Shown here: positions 1-7,401 of the stretch, one piece after another
How positions within the stretch are numbered: the first letter of the stretch is position 1
Layout: each line of letters opens with the position of its first letter
Origin: Candidatus Magasanikbacteria bacterium RIFCSPHIGHO2_02_FULL_48_18
Lineage (GTDB): Bacteria; Patescibacteriota; Patescibacteriia; Magasanikbacterales; UBA922
Assembly: GCA_001784285.1 (NCBI GenBank)
Contig: MFQC01000001.1
Span: 93,780-125,889, forward strand
Length of the DNA stretch: 32,110 nt
Direction: 5' to 3'
Translations under genes and position numbers: made by a program
The notes under the pieces: generated by a model
What the model saw: only the letters and a program-made list of their open reading frames with translations
Databases searched by the model: none
What the model was told of the DNA's origin: nothing

Positions 1-621
1 AATGCTATTCATATGAACAAGCGACGCAATCCCGAGATCTTTTAAAAAATGATATGCAACGCTCACGAGCTCGGCGTCAATGGCCGGATCGCGTACGCCG
101 AAACTTTCGCAATTAAACTGGTGAAACTGGCGGTAGCGGCCGGCCTGAGGGCGATCATGACGAAAGAGCGGCCCGATATTCCAGAGCTTTACCGGCTGGG
201 AGAGAGAATGCATGCCATGAGAAATATACGCGCGAGCAAACGCGGCAGTCATCTCTGGGCGCAGACACAATCTGTTTCCATCATGATCTTCAAAAAAATA
301 CATTTCTTTTTCAACGACATCGGTTCCTTTCCCGAGGGATCGCACAAAAAGTGCAGCTTGTTCCACGATTGGTGTTTCCGCATAGACAAATTCATAGGCC
401 TCGGCAATAGCCGCCGCTTTCGTGGATACCAGGCGCCAATATCCCCCTTCTTTCGGCACAATATCCTTCATGCCGCGAACCAGCTGAAATCCCTTTTTCG
501 CCGCAACCGCTTTTGTTTCTTTCTCAGCGGTTTTTGGGCTTTCTTGTTTTCCTTTTTTGGGAATAATTTTTCCGGTTTTGTTTTTCGCTTTCTTCCTGAG
601 CGCTTCTTTCTTACGAGGCAT
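1..621 (-). CDS. hisS: Histidyl-tRNA synthetase, N-terminal part (runs off left edge; absent from ORF track)
   Basis: Minus-strand reading from ATG at 621: MPRKKEALRKK...FQLVRGMKDIVPKEG...LCLRPEMTAAFARAYISHGM...GPLFRHDRPQAGRYRQFHQFNCESFGVRDPAIDAELVS; class II aaRS motif 2 FRHDRPQAGRYRQFHQ. Confidence 0.93.
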   Translation of the reverse strand, partial: MPRKKEALRKKAKNKTGKIIPKKGKQESPKTAEKETKAVAAKKGFQLVRGMKDIVPKEGGYWRLVSTKAAAIAEAYEFVYAETPIVEQAALFVRSLGKGTDVVEKEMYFFEDHDGNRLCLRPEMTAAFARAYISHGMHSLSQPVKLWNIGPLFRHDRPQAGRYRQFHQFNCESFGVRDPAIDAELVSVAYHFLKDLGIASLVHMNSI

Positions 622-647
622 AGAGTGCATGCAATAAAAGGTTGTGA

Positions 648-1286
648 CTAAAAATTATACTCCGGGGTTGAAAACGTACTGATGCGAGAAAACGGCCATC
701 CGCGAAAAACCGTTCGTCCGATAATATCAGAACGCGGAATCGGGCCAAAACGGCGGGAATCAAAACTGGCTTCTCGGTTGTCTCCGAGCACAAAATATTC
801 ATCCGCGCCGAGCGTAAAAATGACAGAACCGGATGTTTTTTTGGAAATGGGCAAATATGATTCTTCTACCACGACACCCTCGGGATATTTTTCGTTGTAA
901 ATGACTATTTTGTTATCATCAACGCGCACTCGCTCGCCCGGCAAACCAATCACTCGCTTGAGATAAAAATCTTTTTCATCAATCGGCGCCCGAAATACAA
1001 TTACTTCTCCGCGCTCCGGCTCGCGAAAACGGTAGGTAATCTCGTCGACAATAAGATATTCTCGCTCATAAAATGTGGGCACCATCGACTGCCCCTTGAC
1101 GTAGAACGGTTTGAACAAAAAATATCGCACCAAACCAATGGTGAGTCCTGCCAATAATGCCACCTTGATAAATTCCAAAAAAAACAAGCCAACCTTTCCT
1201 AAGGTCGATTGTTCCTGGTCGGAATCTTCCGGTTGCGTTATATCCAATAGGTCGTCGGTATGTTTTGTATTTTTTTCATCGGTCAT
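648..1286 (-). CDS. lepB: Signal peptidase I
   Basis: N-terminal TM, then KGQSMVPT (catalytic Ser), YLKRVIGLPGE (Lys), FVLGDNREASFDSR. Confidence 0.93.
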   Translation of the reverse strand: MTDEKNTKHTDDLLDITQPEDSDQEQSTLGKVGLFFLEFIKVALLAGLTIGLVRYFLFKPFYVKGQSMVPTFYEREYLIVDEITYRFREPERGEVIVFRAPIDEKDFYLKRVIGLPGERVRVDDNKIVIYNEKYPEGVVVEESYLPISKKTSGSVIFTLGADEYFVLGDNREASFDSRRFGPIPRSDIIGRTVFRGWPFSRISTFSTPEYNF

Positions 1287-1470
1287 ACATGTGCTTTGGC
1301 AGATCTCTTCTTTCGTTTTTGGGGTTTCTGGAAAGAGAAAGAAACAACAGCGAAATATGTTGAGCGGGTGACGAAAAATAAGCTATAAACTTATAGGTAT
1401 GTGTATAGAGTACCACAGAATAATAAGAAAGTAAACATCTTTTTTTGCAAAGACACCCTGTGACTCCCCC

Positions 1471-1499
1471 TTGCGGGATCGCCTCTCATTCGATATACT
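1471..1499 (+). promoter_or_regulatory. Putative sigma70 promoter of the tRNA cluster (TTGCGG-17-TATACT)
   Basis: TTGCGG 1471-1476, 17-nt spacer, TATACT 1494-1499, just upstream of the first tRNA-like sequence. Confidence 0.5.
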
Positions 1500-1516
1500 T
1501 ATCTCGGCAAAAAGAA

Positions 1517-1586
1517 GGGTTTATAGCTCAGTTGGTTACCTGCCTGCCGGCAGGCAGGGAGCGCCCCGCTGAATAGCGGGGAGGTC
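1517..1586 (+). pseudogene. Degenerate tRNA-like sequence interrupted by a 20-bp palindrome and lacking a T-arm
   Basis: gggtttatagctcagttggtta, then CCTGCCTGCCGGCAGGCAGG, then gagcgccccgctgaatagcggggaggtc; no GTTCGATTCC T-arm or matching 3' acceptor follows. Confidence 0.6.
1539..1558. repeat. 20-bp perfect palindrome CCTGCCTGCCGGCAGGCAGG
   Basis: Read directly; sits at the D-loop position of the tRNA-like sequence. Confidence 0.9.
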
Positions 1587-1609
1587 AGAGGATGATTTTC
1601 AATAATAAT

Positions 1610-1683
1610 GGGCGATTAGCTCAGATGGTTAGAGCGCTACATTGACATTGTAGAGGTCACTGGTTCGATTCCAGTATCGCCCA
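1610..1683 (+). tRNA. tRNA-Val(GAC)
   Basis: Acceptor GGGCGAT/ATCGCCC, anticodon arm CTACA-TTGACAT-TGTAG, T-arm with GGTTCGATTCC. Confidence 0.93.
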
Positions 1684-1717
1684 CTATGGGGCGATATAGG
1701 TTGTGTTCCATTTACAC

Positions 1718-1775
1718 GGGCGTGTAGCTCAGTTGGTTAGAGCGCCCCGCTGAATAGCGGGGAGGTCCCTGGTTC
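1718..1775 (+). pseudogene. 3'-truncated tRNA-like sequence with an 8-nt anticodon loop
   Basis: gggcgtgtagctcagttggttagagcg matches the 5' half of the adjacent tRNA-Ile; anticodon arm CCCCG-CTGAATAG-CGGGG; homology lost after ccctggttc. Confidence 0.65.
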
Positions 1776-1802
1776 ATTGCAAAAGGTAATCATAAAATAT
1801 GA

Positions 1803-1876
1803 GGGCGTGTAGCTCAGTTGGTTAGAGCGTTACACTGATAATGTAAAGGTCCCTGGTTCGATTCCAGGCACGCCCA
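1803..1876 (+). tRNA. tRNA-Ile(GAT)
   Basis: Acceptor GGGCGTG/CACGCCC, anticodon arm TTACA-CTGATAA-TGTAA, complete T-arm. Confidence 0.93.
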
Positions 1877-1877
1877 C

Positions 1878-2156
1878 ATGAAAATAGGAGGAACAATCTA
1901 TCTACTCCAAAGCCTGAACGGAAAACACAGGTATCTTGGCGTTACCTCTGATTTGCAATCCCGTCTCATTGAACATACACGGGGGAGCACACAAACAACA
2001 CGCGATAAAGGACCGTGGCGTCTTTTGCAATGTTGGCATTTTGATTCGTTGCAACGTGCAAAACAAATTGAATATAAAATCAAAAAAATGAAACACAAAC
2101 TCACTGTCGAATATGTAACCTACATAATTGATAGGTTAGAGCGCCCCGCTGAATAG
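1878..2156 (+). CDS. GIY-YIG domain endonuclease-like protein (92 aa)
   Basis: GGTIYLLQSLNGKHRYLGVTSDLQSRLIEHTRGSTQTTRDKGPWRLLQCWHFDSLQRAKQIEYKIKKMKH matches the small single-domain GIY-YIG pattern. Confidence 0.85.
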   Translation: MKIGGTIYLLQSLNGKHRYLGVTSDLQSRLIEHTRGSTQTTRDKGPWRLLQCWHFDSLQRAKQIEYKIKKMKHKLTVEYVTYIIDRLERPAE

Positions 2157-2191
2157 CGGGGAGGTCCCTGGTTCGATTCCAGGCACGCCCA
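2134..2191 (+). pseudogene. 3' portion of a tRNA-like sequence, overlapping the 3' end of the GIY-YIG ORF
   Basis: ggttagagcgccccgctgaatagcggggaggtccctggttcgattccaggcacgccca; no 5' acceptor or complete D-arm. Confidence 0.7.
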
Positions 2192-2235
2192 CATATTGTC
2201 TCTCTAAGATATCCCCAGCAAAACTATTTTTTCAC

Positions 2236-2277
2236 TTGACACTCTGTTTGTTCTCTGATAACCTATACCCTAGGTAT
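2236..2277 (+). promoter_or_regulatory. Putative csoR promoter and CsoR-type operator
   Basis: TTGACA at 2236-2241; ATACC-CTA-GGTAT inverted repeat at 2265-2277, resembling known CsoR operators (ATACCC..GGGTAT type). Confidence 0.5.
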
Positions 2278-2301
2278 AAGGTTTAACTTTTTCTTTTCTG
2301 T

Positions 2302-2577
2302 ATGAGAGCCCATCACCATATTTCTCTTGAGAGACAAAAAACATCGAAAACCATAAAACAAGCGCAAGGGACGCTCGCAAAAGTTATGGCAATGATCGAA
2401 GAAGATCGGTATTGCCCGGAAATTATTCAGCAGGTGGATAGTGTGATTGGTCTTCTCAAAACGACAAAACGGACACTGCTTGCAGGGCACCTCGACACCT
2501 GCGTGGCGCACCAAATGATTGAAAACAAAAAAAAGGCCATCGAAGAACTTTTAAAAATTTATAATTTATCCCACTAA
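2302..2577 (+). CDS. csoR: CsoR/RcnR/FrmR-family metal-sensing repressor (probably Cu-responsive)
   Basis: DUF156-type all-helical protein: IKQAQGTLAKVMAMIEEDRYCPEIIQQVDSVIGLLKTTKRTLLAGHLDTCV with C...H..xC ligand pattern; next to copA. Confidence 0.85.
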   Translation: MRAHHHISLERQKTSKTIKQAQGTLAKVMAMIEEDRYCPEIIQQVDSVIGLLKTTKRTLLAGHLDTCVAHQMIENKKKAIEELLKIYNLSH

Positions 2578-2588
2578 TCCCCTTTTTT

Positions 2589-2792
2589 ATGGCCACAACC
2601 CCATTTACGATAACCAATCTGACATGCGACGCATGCGTCAAACTTTCTACCGCGGCCTTGCGCGCTCTCCCCGGCGTCACAAACGTCGTCATTGATTTGG
2701 CAAGCGGACACGGAGAGCTTACCGCCGAACGTGACATTCCAAAACAAGAAATTATTATGGCTTTAAAATCGGTCAATAAAGAAGTCCTTTGA
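2589..2792 (+). CDS. Heavy-metal-associated (HMA) domain metallochaperone, CopZ-like
   Basis: 67 aa; TITNLTCDACVKLSTAALRALPGV with CxxC motif; between csoR and copA. Confidence 0.82.
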   Translation: MATTPFTITNLTCDACVKLSTAALRALPGVTNVVIDLASGHGELTAERDIPKQEIIMALKSVNKEVL

Positions 2793-2804
2793 TATCTATT
2801 TTCT

Positions 2805-5744
2805 ATGCAAGAAAAAATATATCTTACCATTGAAGGCATGCATTGCGAGTCGTGCGAAAAAATCATTGGCATAGAACTTGCGGGCGTGCCTGGAATAAAA
2901 AACAGCAGTATCCATGCGCAAAGCGGCACGGCTGAAATTGAAGCAGATGCCACGGTGCCCGATGAGGCAATTATCAATGCCATTACCGCCGCCGGCTATC
3001 GCGCGGCCGTTGTGCGGCGGGATCCTGTAACAGCGGCCCAAGAAACGACCGCTCTTCCCGCAAGCATTGAACAAAAAACCGTGTCACCCTCGGCGCCGCT
3101 CAGAATTCGACTGCAATCTATCCGTAGCGGAGAAGGAACGATTGATCTCCAAGGCAATCCTCGTTTTTCCGGCACGGTGACCGAGCGTCAATACGGAGAA
3201 TTTGAAATACCGGAGGGACGAAAAGATATGCAGACCGTCGTGAACGACATGATCGGATCGGCAAAATTGAAAAATCTTTTTGGAATTTTTTCATCGGCCC
3301 CTGTTCTCACTGCAGTCTCTTCCGGCGGTTCTGCCGCCTCTCTCCCAGTGGAAGAATCAGCCGCGTCTTCGGAAGAGGCCAAACGCAAAGAAGAACACAT
3401 CCAATTGTCGCTCTTTGGGATGCATTGTGCTTCATGCGCCGGACTTATCGAGCGAGGACTCAAAAAAGTCCCCGGCGTTCTCTCTGCCAATGTCAACTTT
3501 GCGGCGGAAAAAGCGCGCGTCGTCTTTGACACATCTCGCACTGATCAAGAGGCGCTCATCGGGGCGGTAGAAAAGGCCGGCTATAGGGCGAGCATCGCCA
3601 CAGCTGGAAACAGCGACGCTGAACGCGAACAGCGTGAACGCGGCATGAAAGAATATTGGAAAAAATTCTGGTGGGGTTTCGGGCTCTCTGTGCCGATGCT
3701 GTATTTCATGTTGCTTGATTTTTTCCCGTTTCTCCCTGCCCGAGCGGCGCTTTTGCCATATATCGGCATTGTCTCGCTTGTACTCACCACCCCAGTCCAA
3801 TTCATCATGGGTGCCGGATTTTATAAGGGCATGTGGTCGAGCTTGCGCATGAAAACATTCAACATGGACAGTCTTATAGCGATTGGCACAAGCACGGCAT
3901 TTTTCTATAGCGTATGGCAATTTGCGCAATATGTCACTGAAACAAGAAGTATTATTGGAATAAACGGAGCAAAAATTCCAGAGCTTTACTTTGAGACTGC
4001 CGCGTTCCTTATTACCTTTGTCCTCCTTGGCAAATGGCTGGAAGCGCGCACAAAGGGAAGAACATCGGAAGCCATTAAAAAATTGATCGGCCTCCAGCCA
4101 AAAACCGCGCGGGTGAATACAAACGGCGTCACGAAAGACCTGCCAATTGAGCAGGTGGTTGTCGGGGATATCATTGTGGTCCGTCCGGGAGAAAAAATCC
4201 CGGTCGACGGTATGGTGACAAAAGGCCAGTCGAGTGTGGACGAATCAATGATTACCGGAGAAAGCATTCCGGTCGAAAAAACGGTCGGGGCGGCCGTCAT
4301 TGGCGCGACGATCAATAAGCACGGCAGTTTTGAATTTACCGCGACAAAAGTCGGAAGCGAAACCACCCTCGCGCAAATTATCCGTGTTGTGGAAGAAGCC
4401 CAAGGTAGCAAAGCGCCGATCCAAGCATTCGCCGACAAAATTTCCGCCTACTTTGTCCCTATTGTTATTGGGCTTGCCATCCTCACGTTTGGAGTTTGGT
4501 TTTTTGCGCTTGGCGCGTCGCTTTCGTTTAGCCTCATGGCCTTTACGGCCGTTATTGTGATTGCCTGCCCCTGCGCGCTTGGTCTTGCAACGCCAACTGC
4601 GATTATGGTAGGGACAGGCAAGGGCGCGGAATACGGCATTCTTATCAAAGGCGGAGAGCCTCTTGAGGCGGCCTGCAAAATTAAGGCGATTGTCTTTGAT
4701 AAAACAGGGACGCTGACAAAAGGGAAACCGGAAGTGACCGACATCGTCAGCGCCGGACTCACGGATGAAGAAGAAATCATCACTCTTGCGGGAAGCCTGG
4801 AAAAATTATCCGAACATCCGCTTGCCGAAGCGATTGTCTCCTACGCGGAAGAAGAAACCATTTCGCTCGCGGACGCGACGGAATTTCGCGCTATTCCCGG
4901 ACATGGGGTTGAGGGAATCCTCAATGGCAAAAAATATTTCTTTGGCAATCGAAAATTGATGACGGATATCGTAGGTCTAAACGGACTTGTCGTTGAAAAA
5001 ATGGAACGAAAAATCCGCCGCCTTGAAGAGGCTGGCAAAACCGTGATGATCCTTGCGTCTCAACAAGAAATTCTCGGCCTCGTTGCCGTTGCCGACACCA
5101 TCAAAGAAACCACGGTTGAGGCGGTGCAAGCGCTTGAAAAGCGGGGCATTGAGGTATTTATGATTACCGGCGACAACCGGCGGACGGCAGAGGCAATTGC
5201 GCGACAAGCGGGAATACGAAATGTCTTGGCAGAAGTGTTGCCGGAAGACAAAGCGAACGAGGTGAAAAAACTCCAAGGAAAGGGCATCAAGGTCGCAATG
5301 GTTGGCGATGGCATCAATGACGCGCCAGCGCTCGCGCAAGCTGATCTTGGCATTGCTATGGGTTCAGGAACGGATGTGGCCATGGAAACCGGCGGCATTG
5401 TCATTATCAAAAATGATTTGCGCGATGTGTTGACCGCCATGAAATTGAGCCACGAAACCATGGGCAAGATCAAGCAAAACATGTTCTTCGCGCTTTTCTA
5501 CAACGTTATTGGCATTCCTATCGCGGCGCGCGTCTTTATGGCGTTTGGACTTGTGTTGAAGCCAGAATTGGCGGGGCTTGCCATGGCATTCAGCTCGGTA
5601 TCGGTGGTATCAAACTCCCTGTTTCTCCGCCGTTTCAAACCGGGAAAGAAAAATTGGCTTTCGCTCGTCGCTCCATGGGCCATGGGTCTCTTGTTCACCG
5701 GCGTATTTATTCTCTTTGCGCGACTGAGCCGAATGGGCGTATAA
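2805..5744 (+). CDS. copA: Cu+-translocating P1B-type ATPase with two N-terminal HMA domains
   Basis: GMHCESC and GMHCASC HMA motifs; CPC motif [41 protein letters not shown]. Confidence 0.95.
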   Translation: MQEKIYLTIEGMHCESCEKIIGIELAGVPGIKNSSIHAQSGTAEIEADATVPDEAIINAITAAGYRAAVVRRDPVTAAQETTALPASIEQKTVSPSAPLRIRLQSIRSGEGTIDLQGNPRFSGTVTERQYGEFEIPEGRKDMQTVVNDMIGSAKLKNLFGIFSSAPVLTAVSSGGSAASLPVEESAASSEEAKRKEEHIQLSLFGMHCASCAGLIERGLKKVPGVLSANVNFAAEKARVVFDTSRTDQEALIGAVEKAGYRASIATAGNSDAEREQRERGMKEYWKKFWWGFGLSVPMLYFMLLDFFPFLPARAALLPYIGIVSLVLTTPVQFIMGAGFYKGMWSSLRMKTFNMDSLIAIGTSTAFFYSVWQFAQYVTETRSIIGINGAKIPELYFETAAFLITFVLLGKWLEARTKGRTSEAIKKLIGLQPKTARVNTNGVTKDLPIEQVVVGDIIVVRPGEKIPVDGMVTKGQSSVDESMITGESIPVEKTVGAAVIGATINKHGSFEFTATKVGSETTLAQIIRVVEEAQGSKAPIQAFADKISAYFVPIVIGLAILTFGVWFFALGASLSFSLMAFTAVIVIACPCALGLATPTAIMVGTGKGAEYGILIKGGEPLEAACKIKAIVFDKTGTLTKGKPEVTDIVSAGLTDEEEIITLAGSLEKLSEHPLAEAIVSYAEEETISLADATEFRAIPGHGVEGILNGKKYFFGNRKLMTDIVGLNGLVVEKMERKIRRLEEAGKTVMILASQQEILGLVAVADTIKETTVEAVQALEKRGIEVFMITGDNRRTAEAIARQAGIRNVLAEVLPEDKANEVKKLQGKGIKVAMVGDGINDAPALAQADLGIAMGSGTDVAMETGGIVIIKNDLRDVLTAMKLSHETMGKIKQNMFFALFYNVIGIPIAARVFMAFGLVLKPELAGLAMAFSSVSVVSNSLFLRRFKPGKKNWLSLVAPWAMGLLFTGVFILFARLSRMGV

Positions 5745-5776
5745 GGTCTGTCGCAACGTATCGCAACTCAATCGCC

Positions 5777-5844
5777 ATGTATCGCAATGTATGTAAAATA
5801 ATCTGTGTGATAATATGATAAAATAGCAATACATCGCGATACAT
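5777..5844. repeat. Inverted repeat ATGTATCGCAATGTAT / ATACATCGCGATACAT upstream of a small membrane ORF
   Basis: 16-nt arms at 5777-5792 and 5829-5844, 15/16 complementary. Confidence 0.7.
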
Positions 5845-5875
5845 TGATAATAATAATTCATTTAGTGTAAAATAT

Positions 5876-6136
5876 ATGGGAAAACTTTCCATTGGAAAAT
5901 ATGCCGGGCTGTGCGTGCTCGGCGGCGAAATCGCCTATACGGCGTGCCTTCTCTACGGCACAACGCTCACAGGCAAAGCGGCAGAATTTCATCATGCGCT
6001 TTTTGAACTCTTGCCAGGGTTCACCTGGGTTGGCTTTGGCAGTTGGTTTGCCGGCGCCATATCAATTGCAATCTGGTCCGGCATTGGCGGGGCGTATATC
6101 GCGTGGATGCATAATGCGAGCATCAAAAAAACATGA
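5876..6136 (+). CDS. Small two-TM membrane protein (86 aa), function unknown
   Basis: Two hydrophobic segments (YAGLCVLGGEIAYTACLLYG; FGSWFAGAISIAIWSGIGGAYIAWM); downstream of copA on the same strand. Confidence 0.65.
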   Translation: MGKLSIGKYAGLCVLGGEIAYTACLLYGTTLTGKAAEFHHALFELLPGFTWVGFGSWFAGAISIAIWSGIGGAYIAWMHNASIKKT

Positions 6137-6151
6137 AAGAAAAAAACTCAT

Positions 6152-6191
6152 ATAACAAAACCCTGTACGATGCGGTACAGGGTTTTGTTAT
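6152..6191. terminator. Bidirectional intrinsic terminator
   Basis: ATAACAAAACCCTGTAC-gatgcg-GTACAGGGTTTTGTTAT between convergent genes. Confidence 0.85.
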
Positions 6192-6204
6192 TTTGAGAGC
6201 AAGT

Positions 6205-6570
6205 TTAGATATTCAAATTTTCAACCGCGCTGGTATCAATATCGTCGTTCATTGAAGACGACGATGACAGAGAAGATGAGCTTGACGCTCCTTGTGACAT
6301 CGGACCTGCGCCATATCCACGGCCACCTTCCGGTTCATTAATCTTCAAATTGACACGCGCGTTGTTCTTGGCACCGACAATCTTCAAAAGGGTGCGCAGA
6401 GAACGAGCGGTTTGACCGCGACGACCGATCACATAGCCCATATCGCTTGGATTGACATCCAACGTAATAAGAACACCCCGTTCGTCCACGGTACGTGTTG
6501 CCTTGACTTCGCCAGGATTATTGACGATCGCCTTGACCACGAACTCGACAAAAGCTTGATCTGCTTCCAT
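6205..6570 (-). CDS. khpA: KH-domain RNA-binding protein (KhpA/YlqC-like) with Ser-rich C-terminal tail
   Basis: MEADQAFVEFVVKAIVNNPGEVKATRTVDERGVLITLDVNPSDMGYVIGRRGQTARSLRTLLKIVG; downstream of rpsP, a common order; ORF track opens at a TTG at 6597. Confidence 0.85.
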   Translation of the reverse strand: MEADQAFVEFVVKAIVNNPGEVKATRTVDERGVLITLDVNPSDMGYVIGRRGQTARSLRTLLKIVGAKNNARVNLKINEPEGGRGYGAGPMSQGASSSSSLSSSSSMNDDIDTSAVENLNI

Positions 6571-6776
6571 ACGTACTTCATTACTGAGTAAATACAATGA
6601 ACTGAACTGCCGACAGCACCCCGTTGGCTATCGGGGAACGCAGTTCTTTGGTGAGGCGAAGTATAGAAAAAAAAGAGACGTATGTCAACCGCAATGTGCA
6701 TAACCGCGTCCATGCACGAGGTTCTGCCGCCCTGTTGCCGTTATCACATCAAAATGATGAGCATAAAAAGAAAAAA

Positions 6777-6804
6777 CCCTATGCCATTTTGGCACAGGGA
6801 AAAA
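6777..6804 (-). terminator. Hairpin between rpsP and khpA, probable rpsP terminator
   Basis: Minus strand ccctgtgcc-aaaat-ggcatagggttttttc. Confidence 0.6.
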
Positions 6805-6816
6805 TAGAGGAAAATT

Positions 6817-7302
6817 TTATGCCGCTTCTGCTTCTTTTGCTTCAGGCGGTTGTTCTTGGCCAGAAGGAGTGGGTTCCGCGACTGGAGGTTCAACTGCCGA
6901 CTGTTCTGCCGCGACCGCAGTTGCCTTTTGCGCTACTTCTGCCGCTTTCGCGTCCCCTGCCGCTTTTTGAGATGCTTCTTCTTTTGCCGCAAGGGCAGCT
7001 TTCTTTTCGTCAAGTTTCTTTTGTCTTTTTTGAGATATCGCGACCGATTTTTTCTTTTGGCCGGTGAGAACGCCCGCGTTTACCAACAAATTGTGAACCG
7101 TGGGAGATGCCTGGGCGCCAAGCGACAGCCAGTGCATAATCCGTTCTTTTTTCAATTCAATCATGGTTTCTTTTTGGACCGGGTGGTACAGCCCGAGAAT
7201 TTCAAGATTTTTTGCTTGCGGATCTTTGGATTTTTCAGAAACAATCAGCCGGTAGCTTGGTTTTTTCTTTTTTCCAATACGTTGAAGACGAAGGACGAGC
7301 AT
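6817..7302 (-). CDS. rpsP: 30S ribosomal protein S16 with long Ala/Glu/Lys/Pro-rich C-terminal extension
   Basis: MLVLRLQRIGKKKKPSYRLIVSEKSKDPQAKNLEILGLYHPVQKETMIELKKERIMHWLSLGAQASPTVHNLL; start placed at 7302. Confidence 0.93.
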   Translation of the reverse strand: MLVLRLQRIGKKKKPSYRLIVSEKSKDPQAKNLEILGLYHPVQKETMIELKKERIMHWLSLGAQASPTVHNLLVNAGVLTGQKKKSVAISQKRQKKLDEKKAALAAKEEASQKAAGDAKAAEVAQKATAVAAEQSAVEPPVAEPTPSGQEQPPEAKEAEAA

Positions 7303-7401
7303 ACGAAAATCGAAAACTAAAAATACAGCTAATGACATGAATATCCGAACAATAGAGCGTTTGACGGATGGCTTCAAGTATAGAATAGACGCGCTCTTTT
7401 G

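Noticed and set aside
49-651. 200-aa plus-strand ORF
   Set aside because: Antisense to clear hisS coding sequence on the minus strand; the translation has no recognisable motifs.
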